In this document: positions 16,428-23,956 of the stretch, piece after piece | Layout: each line of letters begins with the position of its first letter | How positions within the stretch are numbered: the stretch's first letter is position 1 | Source of the DNA: an uncultured Micrococcales bacterium | Lineage (GTDB): Bacteria; Actinomycetota; Actinomycetes; Actinomycetales; Microbacteriaceae | Length of the DNA stretch: 41,142 nt | Assembly (NCBI GenBank): GCA_903853515.1 | Contig: CAINTU010000065.1 | Coordinates: 1 to 41,142, forward strand | Direction of reading: 5' to 3' | Program-made: the position numbers and the translations under genes | Notes under the pieces: generated by a model | The model's input: the letters and a program-made list of their open reading frames with translations, nothing else | Databases searched by the model: none | Told to the model about the DNA's origin: nothing

Positions 16428-18053
16428 TTAATCAGCCAAAACCGAATCGACCAGCGCCTTCGCCTCAACCTGAACTGCCTTTAGGTGATCAGCGCCCAAA
16501 AACGATTCGCCATAAATCTTGTAGACGTTTTCGGTGCCAGACGGCCGAGCTGCAAACCAAGCGTTCTTGGTGACAACCTTTAGGCCACCAAGTGCGGCGC
16601 CATTGCCAGGCGCATGGGTCAGCACCTCGTCGATCTTTTCGCCGGCCAACTCACGAGCAGTCACGGCGCTCGCGGCGATTTTGCCAAGTCGGGTTTTTTG
16701 CTCGACGCTAGCCGCCGCGTCTATGCGCTCATAAACGCTCGCGCCAAATTCTTCGGCGAGCTTGGCATAGCGCTGCGATGGGGTAAGCCCGGTCACCGCA
16801 GTGATTTCGCTCGCCAACAGCGCGAGAATCAGGCCATCCTTGTCGGTTGAAAAAGGCGTGCCATCGAATCTCAAGAAACTAGCACCAGCGCTCTCTTCAC
16901 CGCCAAAAGCGATGTCACCCGAAATCAGTCCAGGCACAAACCACTTGAAACCAACCGGCACCTCAACGAGCGATCGGCCGAGTGAGCCGACCACATGGTT
17001 GATCATCGACGACGAAACCATGGTCTTGCCAACGCCCGCCGAGCTAGGCCAATAATCGCGATTGCGATATAGATAATCGATGCTCACTGCCAAAAAGTGA
17101 TTCGGATTCATGAGCCCCGCATCGCGCGTCACAATGCCGTGACGATCTGCATCGGCATCATTGCCAGTCGAAATGTCAAAATTCGCTCTGCCTGCAATCA
17201 GCGAGGCCATGGCGTGTGGGCTTGAGCAATCCATGCGAATTTTTTCATCCCAGTCGAGAGTCATAAAACCAAATTGAAAATCAACAAGTGGATTCACGAC
17301 CGTTAAATCAAGCCCATATCGCTCACCGATTTCGCCCCAATAATTAACTGCAGCACCACCCATCGGGTCGGCGCCGATTCTTACACCTGCAGCTTTGATT
17401 GCATCTAGGTTCACCACATCGGGCAGTTGCGAAATGTAGTTCTCTTTGAAATCAAAACTGTGCGCATTCGGCTTTGCACGTTTAACCGCGCGCCAGCCCT
17501 CGGCCATAATTTGATTTGCGCGAGCGGCAATTTGGTTAGTTGCATCGCTATCTGCCGGGCCGCCGTGGGTTGCGTTGTATTTGAAACCACCATCGGCAGG
17601 CGGGTTGTGGCTCGGGGTAATCACGAGGCCATCGGCCAGGTCTGTTGCATCTAGCGCCTTGCCGGCGTTGTGATTCAGAATCGCAAGCGAAAGCGCTGGT
17701 GTGGGTGTGAAGCCACCGGCAGAATCAACAAGGGCAATAACGCCATTGCCGGCCAACACCTCTAGAGCAGTTAGTTCGGCAGGGCCAGAAAGAGCGTGGG
17801 TATCTTTGCCCACATAGATTGGTCCGCCGATATTGGCTGCCAATCGGTATTCGCAGATAGCTTGAGTGATAGCAGCAATGTGACCCTCGTTAAACGAACC
17901 GTCGAAAGCATTGCCGCGATGGCCACTAGTGCCAAAAACCACGCGCTGCTCGGCGAGCGTCACATCGGGGGTGATTTCTTGATATGCGGCGAGCAATGCG
18001 TTGATGTCGACCAAGTCATTTGCCTGTGCTCTCAGGCCAGCTCTATTGTTCAT
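16428..18053 (-). CDS. pgm: phosphoglucomutase (alpha-D-glucose phosphate-specific)
   Basis: About 541 residues from the ATG at 18053, where MNNRAGLRAQANDLVDI matches the conserved start of this actinobacterial/proteobacterial Pgm type; the frame stays open to 18095 but that part is not homologous. FGTSGHRG opens domain 1, the phosphoserine is Ser148 in TPSHNPP, the magnesium loop is GNDADADRHG, the sugar loop is GGEESAGASF, and RPSGTENVYKIY is the C-terminal phosphate site. It interconverts glucose 1-phosphate and glucose 6-phosphate, feeding glycogen, trehalose and cell-wall sugar synthesis. It is divergent from pheA with only 29 bp between starts. Confidence 0.95.
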   Translation of the reverse strand: MNNRAGLRAQANDLVDINALLAAYQEITPDVTLAEQRVVFGTSGHRGNAFDGSFNEGHIAAITQAICEYRLAANIGGPIYVGKDTHALSGPAELTALEVLAGNGVIALVDSAGGFTPTPALSLAILNHNAGKALDATDLADGLVITPSHNPPADGGFKYNATHGGPADSDATNQIAARANQIMAEGWRAVKRAKPNAHSFDFKENYISQLPDVVNLDAIKAAGVRIGADPMGGAAVNYWGEIGERYGLDLTVVNPLVDFQFGFMTLDWDEKIRMDCSSPHAMASLIAGRANFDISTGNDADADRHGIVTRDAGLMNPNHFLAVSIDYLYRNRDYWPSSAGVGKTMVSSSMINHVVGSLGRSLVEVPVGFKWFVPGLISGDIAFGGEESAGASFLRFDGTPFSTDKDGLILALLASEITAVTGLTPSQRYAKLAEEFGASVYERIDAAASVEQKTRLGKIAASAVTARELAGEKIDEVLTHAPGNGAALGGLKVVTKNAWFAARPSGTENVYKIYGESFLGADHLKAVQVEAKALVDSVLAD

Positions 18054-18070
18054 TAACCCAGTTTGGCAGT

Positions 18071-18076
18071 TAACCT
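18071..18076 (+). promoter_or_regulatory. -10 element of a likely leaderless promoter
   Basis: TAACCT is followed by six bases and the pheA ATG at 18083. No Shine-Dalgarno precedes pheA, so a leaderless transcript is likely. Confidence 0.5.
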
Positions 18077-18082
18077 TTATAG

Positions 18083-19039
18083 ATGGCAGATGCAAAGAAC
18101 AACAGCAAAAACACCTATGCCTTTCTTGGCCCGGTAGGCACCTTTACTGAGCTCGCTTTGGCTCAGGTTAAAGACGCTCGTGGTGCTGCACACCTGCCAG
18201 TTGCAACCGTGGGCGAAGCAATCGACGCCGTATTGACCGGCACCGCCAAGCGCGCAATAGTTCCGGTCGAAAACTCAATCGAAGGCGGCGTCTCGGCAAC
18301 CTTAGACGCGCTTGCCAACTCAACCGCCGAACTGCGCATCTATGGCGAATACCTGGTCGACGTGAACTTCAACCTAGTTGCGCGACCTGGCACAAAGCTG
18401 GCCGACATTCGCACCATAGCCACCCACCCAACCGCGTGGGCTCAGTGCCGAGCTTGGGTAGCTAACAATTTGCCGACCGCCGCCCACCTGCCATCAACCT
18501 CGACCGCTGCCGCAGCGGCAAGTTTGTTAGAGATTGATCACCTTGGCCAAGCCGATGCAGCCATCGCCGCCAAAAGCATCACAGATCACTACAAACTGAG
18601 CGTGCTCGCCAAAAACATCGGTGACAACAAGAACGCACAAACCAGGTTTATCGAAATTGGTTTGCCAGCCAAGCCAACTAAATCGAGTGGTCGAGACAAG
18701 ACCTCTGTGATTGTTGAATTGCCCACCGATCGCCCGGGTGCTCTGCTTGAGATGCTTGAACAGTTCGCGGCCCGAGGCGTCAACCTTTCACGCATCGAAT
18801 CGAGACCGGTTGGTGACCGCCTCGGTCGATACCGATTCAACATCGACGTGCAGGGTCACATCGATGACGACGCAGTTGCCGAAGCTCTGATGGGTCTGCA
18901 CCGGTTCAGCCCGAATATTGTTTTCTTGGGTTCATACCCTCGGGCTGATAGGCAAAAATCCGAGCATGAAGGCAACAATTCAAACAGCGAATTTCATAAC
19001 GCCGAAAAATGGTTGAAGGCGCTGCGTTCGGGCAAATAG
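18083..19039 (+). CDS. pheA: prephenate dehydratase
   Basis: A 318-residue monofunctional prephenate dehydratase, converting prephenate to phenylpyruvate in phenylalanine synthesis. The catalytic domain begins YAFLGPVGTFTELAL, with VPVENSIEGGVSATLD and the catalytic TRF in NAQTRFIEIG. A C-terminal ACT domain with the phenylalanine-binding ESRP motif (SRIESRPVGDRLGRYRF) shows feedback control by phenylalanine. There is no chorismate mutase domain. A polar tail of about 35 residues follows the ACT domain. It lies 38 bp ahead of serS, a neighbour pair often kept in actinobacteria. Confidence 0.95.
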   Translation: MADAKNNSKNTYAFLGPVGTFTELALAQVKDARGAAHLPVATVGEAIDAVLTGTAKRAIVPVENSIEGGVSATLDALANSTAELRIYGEYLVDVNFNLVARPGTKLADIRTIATHPTAWAQCRAWVANNLPTAAHLPSTSTAAAAASLLEIDHLGQADAAIAAKSITDHYKLSVLAKNIGDNKNAQTRFIEIGLPAKPTKSSGRDKTSVIVELPTDRPGALLEMLEQFAARGVNLSRIESRPVGDRLGRYRFNIDVQGHIDDDAVAEALMGLHRFSPNIVFLGSYPRADRQKSEHEGNNSNSEFHNAEKWLKALRSGK

Positions 19040-19064
19040 CCCAGAGCAACTAGATTCGCGCGGG

Positions 19065-19070
19065 TATTCT
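19065..19070 (+). promoter_or_regulatory. -10 element of a likely leaderless promoter
   Basis: TATTCT is followed by seven bases and the GTG start of serS at 19078. There is no ribosome-binding site. It fits the same leaderless pattern with one extra base. Confidence 0.45.
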
Positions 19071-19077
19071 TAGAAGC

Positions 19078-20352
19078 GTGATTGATGCCAACCTGTTGCG
19101 CGAAAACCCTGAGGTTATTAGGGCTTCGCAGCGCGCCCGCCAAGCCGACGAAGCTTTAGTCGACCAAGCCGCCACAGCCGATGCCAACTGGCGCAAAGCG
19201 ATTAGCGAATTCGAAAAACTGCGCGCCGAACAAAATGCGTCGAGCAAACTTGTGGCCGCCGCGCCAAAAGAAGAGAAGGCAGCGTTGGTTGCCGCAGCGC
19301 AAGATTTGGCTGCCCGAGTTAAAGCCGCTGATGCTGCAACCACAGAAGCCGCCGCAGCCCTCGACGAAGCATTGCGCAAAATCGACAACGTCGTGATTAC
19401 AGATGTTCCTGCTGGCGGCGAAGAAGACTTTGTTGTTCTAAGCGAAGTTGGCAGCATGCCAACTTTCGATTTCGAACCGCGCGATCACGTTGCGCTGGGC
19501 GACCTGCTAGATATCATCGACCTCGAGCGCGGCGTAAAAATTAGTGGCTCGAGATTTTATTTTCTAAAAGGATGGGGTGCTCGCCTCGAACTTGCCCTGA
19601 TGAACATGGCGCTCGATCAGGCCGCCGCAGCTGGCTTCACAGCGCTGATTACCCCGACGCTGGTTCGCCCAGAGGTCATGGCCGGCACCGGATTCTTGGG
19701 CCAGCACGCCGACGAAATCTATTACCTGCCGGCCGATGACCTTTATCTAACCGGCACCAGTGAGGTCGCCCTTGCCGGTTATCACCGCGACGAAATAATC
19801 GATCTCACCGATGAACCGCTGCGCTATGCGGGTTGGTCAACCTGTTATCGACGCGAAGCTGGCAGTGCTGGCAAAGATACTCGCGGCATTCTGCGCGTGC
19901 ACCAGTTCAACAAACTCGAAATGTTTAGCTATGTCTTGCCAGAGCAAGCCGAGGCAGAGCACGCAAGATTGCGCGACTATCAAGAGCAGATGCTGCAAAA
20001 ATGCGAACTGCCTTACCGCGTTATCGATGTTGCAGCTGGCGACCTGGGATCCTCTGCTGCCCGCAAATACGACATCGAAGCTTGGGTGCCAACGCAGGGC
20101 GCTTATCGAGAACTCACATCGACATCAAACTGCACCAGCTATCAAGCACGTCGACTCAACATTCGTTATCGCAAAGAAGACGGCAAGACCGCGCCGGTTG
20201 CAACATTGAACGGCACACTCGCCACCACTCGCTGGTTGGTTGCTATTCTCGAAAACCATCAGCAGGCCGATGGCAGTGTGCGAATTCCGAAGGCACTGCA
20301 ACCATATCTAGGCGGCATCGAAGTCATCGAACCGAAGCCGGCAAAAAAATAA
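19078..20352 (+). CDS. serS: seryl-tRNA synthetase
   Basis: A 424-residue class II aminoacyl-tRNA synthetase of normal length. The N-terminal third is the long antiparallel coiled-coil arm that grips the long variable loop of tRNA-Ser. Motif 2 appears as YRREAGSAGKDTRGILRVHQ, the serine site as LTGTSEVALAGYH, and motif 3 near the end as LNGTLATTRWLVAILE. It charges tRNA-Ser with serine. The start is GTG, inferred leaderless. One base separates its stop from the HAD gene, so the two are co-transcribed. Two of its tRNA substrates are also encoded in this window. Confidence 0.96.
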   Translation: MIDANLLRENPEVIRASQRARQADEALVDQAATADANWRKAISEFEKLRAEQNASSKLVAAAPKEEKAALVAAAQDLAARVKAADAATTEAAAALDEALRKIDNVVITDVPAGGEEDFVVLSEVGSMPTFDFEPRDHVALGDLLDIIDLERGVKISGSRFYFLKGWGARLELALMNMALDQAAAAGFTALITPTLVRPEVMAGTGFLGQHADEIYYLPADDLYLTGTSEVALAGYHRDEIIDLTDEPLRYAGWSTCYRREAGSAGKDTRGILRVHQFNKLEMFSYVLPEQAEAEHARLRDYQEQMLQKCELPYRVIDVAAGDLGSSAARKYDIEAWVPTQGAYRELTSTSNCTSYQARRLNIRYRKEDGKTAPVATLNGTLATTRWLVAILENHQQADGSVRIPKALQPYLGGIEVIEPKPAKK

Positions 20353-20353
20353 A

Positions 20354-21187
20354 GTGACCAACGAATCACCTTGGCTGATTGCCATCGACATCGACGGCAC
20401 ACTCGTGCACGACGACGGCTATCTCTCGCCAAAAAACATTGAGCAGGTTAAGCGTGTGCGCGAACTTGGCCATCACGTATTGGTTTCGACAGGGCGTTCG
20501 GCCGCGAACGCAATCCCAGTTATTCACGATGTCGGTATCGAATCGGGTATGGCTATTTGCTCGAACGGTGCCGTAACAATCGAAGTCGACCCAACGGTGC
20601 CAGCCGGTTTTCACGCTCGCGAAGTAATTAGTTTTGACCCGCGCGAAGTGCTCACAAAATTGATTGCCAATTTGCCAGAGGCTCATTTCGCTGTTGAAGA
20701 CATCGACGGCAGTTATCGCTTTCACAAACCTTTTCCTACATATGCTTTAGGTGAACAAAACTTTGAGACGCCGCTCGATCAACTCATGGATGCCCCGGTG
20801 AGTCGAGTGGTCGTGCTTTCACCTGAACACGACGCCAACGAGTTCGTGCAAATGATCAGCGAAATTGGTCTGCATTCGGTCAGTTATGCGATTGGTTACA
20901 CCGCCTGGCTAGATATTTCGCCAGAAGGCGTCAGTAAGGCCAGCGCTCTCGAAGAGCAGCGCAAGCGCCTTGGCGTGCCGCGCGATCAGGTAATCGCCAT
21001 TGGCGATGGCCGCAACGACATCAGCATGTTCGAGTGGGCAAATGCTGGTGGTGGGCTGTCTTTCGCCATGGGTCAGGGCCCAGATGAGGTCAAAGCCGCC
21101 GCCAGCGCGGTCACCGCCAGCGTTGAGGCAGACGGAGTTGCCAGCGTTCTTTCAGGCTTTGAAGGCATACTCTTCACAAGAGGCTAG
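20354..21187 (+). CDS. HAD-superfamily phosphatase (Cof type)
   Basis: A 277-residue HAD phosphatase of the Cof (IIB cap) group. The catalytic motif is DIDGT with nucleophile Asp12 and general acid Asp14; motif II is VSTGR; and motif IV is GDGRNDISMFEWA. The middle part is the alpha/beta C2 cap. Such enzymes dephosphorylate sugar phosphates or nucleotides such as FMN, and the substrate cannot be told. The start is GTG one base after serS, so it is part of that operon. Confidence 0.9.
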   Translation: MTNESPWLIAIDIDGTLVHDDGYLSPKNIEQVKRVRELGHHVLVSTGRSAANAIPVIHDVGIESGMAICSNGAVTIEVDPTVPAGFHAREVISFDPREVLTKLIANLPEAHFAVEDIDGSYRFHKPFPTYALGEQNFETPLDQLMDAPVSRVVVLSPEHDANEFVQMISEIGLHSVSYAIGYTAWLDISPEGVSKASALEEQRKRLGVPRDQVIAIGDGRNDISMFEWANAGGGLSFAMGQGPDEVKAAASAVTASVEADGVASVLSGFEGILFTRG

Positions 21188-21200
21188 CCAAAGGTAAGAT
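21173..21200 (+). promoter_or_regulatory. promoter of tRNA-Ser(UGA)
   Basis: TTCACA (-35) and TAAGAT (-10) are separated by 16 bp, and the tRNA begins seven bases after the -10 box. The element straddles the end of the HAD gene. Confidence 0.55.
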
Positions 21201-21207
21201 TGTTCTC

Positions 21208-21295
21208 GGAGGTCTGTCCGAGCGGCCGATGGAGCTGGTCTTGAAAACCAGTGAACAGAAATGTTCCGTGGGTTCGAATCCCACGGCCTCCGCCA
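21208..21295 (+). tRNA. tRNA-Ser (anticodon UGA)
   Basis: An 88-nt tRNA with acceptor stem GGAGGTC/GGCCTCC, anticodon loop CTTGAAA (anticodon TGA, reading UCA and related serine codons), a long class II variable arm, the T loop GTTCGAATC, and an encoded CCA end. Confidence 0.96.
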
Positions 21296-21314
21296 GTTTT
21301 AGAAAGGTGCCAAA

Positions 21315-22571
21315 TTGAGCCAAGAGCCAAAAGCACCAAAGCAAGCCGCAGCAGCGAGGCACTCGAATCAGAGTGATACCTCGCTTGCTGGTCGGTTTTT
21401 TGCAGCACTCGGCAAAATCGTTGCGGTGCTGGTCATCTCATCGCTAACCGTCGTTGCACTATCTGCCTGGCAGTTGCAGTCAGAACTCGACAGGCACAAA
21501 ATCCACTTGCCAGTTGGTGCAAGTCAAACCCCGCCGAACATCAACGGCCCTATCAACTTGCTGCTCGTCGGTTCAGACACACGCTCTGGCCAAGGCATGA
21601 CCGTGTTTGGCAATTCTGGCGGCAACCTCGCCGACGTGATTATCTTGTTGCACATAGCGGCAGACCGTCAGAGTGCAGTGGCACTTAGTTTTCCGCGCGA
21701 CCTTCTAGTGCCATGGCCGCACTGCCCGAGCACGACCGGTGGCCCAGGATACCTGCCACAAACGCTCGGTCAGATTAACGCAACAATCTCTAACGGCGGC
21801 CCAGGTTGCACGCTGCTAACCGTTGAGCAGCTAACCGGCCTCAGCATTCCTTATCTTGCGATGATCGACTTCAAGGGCGTCATCGAATTGTCTAACGTTG
21901 TTGGTGGCGTCAACGTGTGTGTTGCTAAAGACATCAACGACCCTTATACAAACACCTATCTAAAGGCAGGCGCGCACACTTTGCAGGGCTTGCAGGCACT
22001 GCAGTTCTTGCGCACACGCCACGGTGTTGGCGACGGCAGTGACCTAACTCGCATTTCAAACCAGCAGGTATTTTTAACGTCGCTAGTTCGAAAGATCAAG
22101 AGCAAAGATGTGCTTTCGAACCCGGTCACACTTTATGGTTTGGCTGCAGCGGCTTCGCGCAATATGGTGCTGAGCGACACCTTGGCCGACAACGGCACCT
22201 TGGTTGCAATCGCCATGGGCCTCAAAGCCATCCCGATGAAAAACATCACGTTCTTGCAGTTGCCTTCGGTTGCGGGTTTGCCAGCGCCTTATGCCGGCCG
22301 CGTCAAACCAGATGCAGAAAAAGCTCAGGTGCTATTCGATCTGATCAAGGCCGATAAGCCTTTGGTGTTGTCAAAGGCAAACACCGGTTATGGCGGTGCG
22401 GTTGTGGTCACGCCAACACCAACGCCATCAACAAGCGGCAAGCCAAGCCCAAAGCCAAGCGCCTCGGCAAGTGCAACGGCAACACCAAAGCCAAGCCCAA
22501 GCATCAGCACATTGCCTGATTGGGCAGAAGGCACAAACGCCGCAACCACCACCTGCTCTAAGGGCAACTAG
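21315..22571 (+). CDS. LytR-CpsA-Psr (LCP) family wall-polymer ligase
   Basis: A 418-residue protein starting at TTG with AGAAAGG upstream. One membrane helix (about residues 32-52) is followed by an extracellular LCP domain: NLLLVGSDTR, DVIILLHI, AVALSFPRDLLV (with the catalytic Arg/Asp), DFKGVIELSNVVGGV and ALQFLRTRHGVGDGSDLTR. LCP enzymes transfer glycopolymers from lipid carriers to peptidoglycan, or to arabinogalactan-like polymers in actinobacteria. The C-terminal tail of about 55 residues is Pro/Ser/Thr/Lys-rich, probably a wall-spanning extension. It is 20 bp after tRNA-Ser and may be transcribed through it. Confidence 0.92.
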   Translation: MSQEPKAPKQAAAARHSNQSDTSLAGRFFAALGKIVAVLVISSLTVVALSAWQLQSELDRHKIHLPVGASQTPPNINGPINLLLVGSDTRSGQGMTVFGNSGGNLADVIILLHIAADRQSAVALSFPRDLLVPWPHCPSTTGGPGYLPQTLGQINATISNGGPGCTLLTVEQLTGLSIPYLAMIDFKGVIELSNVVGGVNVCVAKDINDPYTNTYLKAGAHTLQGLQALQFLRTRHGVGDGSDLTRISNQQVFLTSLVRKIKSKDVLSNPVTLYGLAAAASRNMVLSDTLADNGTLVAIAMGLKAIPMKNITFLQLPSVAGLPAPYAGRVKPDAEKAQVLFDLIKADKPLVLSKANTGYGGAVVVTPTPTPSTSGKPSPKPSASASATATPKPSPSISTLPDWAEGTNAATTTCSKGN

Positions 22572-22579
22572 CTGCTTGT

Positions 22580-22585
22580 TAGGCT
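22580..22585 (+). promoter_or_regulatory. -10 element of a likely leaderless promoter
   Basis: TAGGCT is followed by six bases and the sdaA ATG at 22592. No Shine-Dalgarno sequence is present. Confidence 0.45.
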
Positions 22586-22591
22586 GAATCC

Positions 22592-23956
22592 ATGCCAGAT
22601 TATATCTCGGCGTTGGATTTGTTCACTATCGGAATCGGACCCTCAAGTTCGCACACGGTAGGTCCAATGAGAGCAGCGTTGCTCTTTGCGCAGGCTCTCG
22701 ACGCCAACGCGTCTTTGCCACAGGTCGATCGACTTCAAATTGAACTTTATGGTTCGCTTGGGGCAACCGGCCCCGGTCACGGCACATCAAATGCGATTTT
22801 GGCTGGCCTCGAAGGCTTAGCACCAGAAACCTGTGATCCAGAATCTGTTGGCACCGCTTGGCAACGCACGGTTGAATCCAAGACCTATCGTCTGCTCGGC
22901 CGCAGCATCAGATTCGATTTGGCTGATTTCAAATTCTTAGGGCGACAAACTTTGCCTCGCCACTCGAATGCACTCAAATTTGCTGCCTTCTCAGTTGATG
23001 GCGATGAACTTCTGACACAGACCTTCTATTCAGTTGGCGGTGGCTTCGTCGAAGCCGAGCACTCGATCGAAAAACCGTTGCGGGCACCAGTGCCTTTCGC
23101 ATTCGATTCGGCAGTTGAATTGCTCGAGCACGCGACTAAGCAAAACACGAAGATTGCCGACATCGCGTGGCAAAACGAGATAGCGCTGCACGGCGACCAA
23201 GAGTTTGTTGCTGAGCGACTCAAAGCCATTTGGGCGGCAATGTCATCTTGCATCAATGCGGGTCTTTCAACTCGTGGCACACTGCCTGGCTATTTGCAGG
23301 TGCCGAGGCGCGCGGCAGATATGGCAGCAGCACTCTCAGCGCAATCGCTTCAAGAGAAATCTGAACTCTCGAATCAATGGCTTCAGGCTTATGCCTTTGC
23401 AGTGAACGAACAAAACGCAGCCGGCGCGCGCGTGGTCACGGCACCGACCAACGGTGCTGCCGGAATCATTCCCGCAGTTGCGTTTTATGCAAGGCAGTTT
23501 CGTGGCGTTGGCGATGCAAAAATCGCCAAGGATTTCTTGCTAACCGCTGCCGCAATTGGCTCACTATATAAACGCAACGCGTCTATAAGTGGGGCAGAAG
23601 CTGGCTGTCAGGGCGAGGTCGGCTCAGCTTGTTCAATGGCGGCCGGTGCGTTGGCTGCAGTGCTCGGTGGCACACCTGCGCAAATCGAAAACGCAGCTGA
23701 GATCGCGATGGAACATAATCTGGGCCTAACCTGCGACCCGGTTGGTGGCTTCGTGCAGATGCCGTGCATCGAACGTAATGCAATCGCGGCCGGCACAGCA
23801 CTCTCGGCGGTGAGGTTGGCTTTGCTCGGCGACGGCAGTCATAAAATCTCGCTCGACACAGTCATCGAGACGATGCGTCAAACTGGCATCGACATGTCAT
23901 CGAAATATAAAGAGACCTCGCTTGGCGGGCTCGCGGTAAACGTTGTTGAGTGCTAG
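22592..23956 (+). CDS. sdaA: L-serine ammonia-lyase (iron-sulfur, single chain)
   Basis: A 454-residue single-chain L-serine dehydratase that deaminates serine to pyruvate using a [4Fe-4S] cluster. The beta part begins FTIGIGPSSSHTVGPMRAA, the alpha part contains VVTAPTNGAAGIIPA, and cluster cysteines are in AGCQGEVGSACSMAAG and CDPVGGFVQMPCIERN. Length and motif order match the SdaA type II enzymes. The stop codon directly abuts the stop of the convergent CotH gene. The location close to serS and tRNA-Ser is notable but may be chance. Confidence 0.95.
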   Translation: MPDYISALDLFTIGIGPSSSHTVGPMRAALLFAQALDANASLPQVDRLQIELYGSLGATGPGHGTSNAILAGLEGLAPETCDPESVGTAWQRTVESKTYRLLGRSIRFDLADFKFLGRQTLPRHSNALKFAAFSVDGDELLTQTFYSVGGGFVEAEHSIEKPLRAPVPFAFDSAVELLEHATKQNTKIADIAWQNEIALHGDQEFVAERLKAIWAAMSSCINAGLSTRGTLPGYLQVPRRAADMAAALSAQSLQEKSELSNQWLQAYAFAVNEQNAAGARVVTAPTNGAAGIIPAVAFYARQFRGVGDAKIAKDFLLTAAAIGSLYKRNASISGAEAGCQGEVGSACSMAAGALAAVLGGTPAQIENAAEIAMEHNLGLTCDPVGGFVQMPCIERNAIAAGTALSAVRLALLGDGSHKISLDTVIETMRQTGIDMSSKYKETSLGGLAVNVVEC

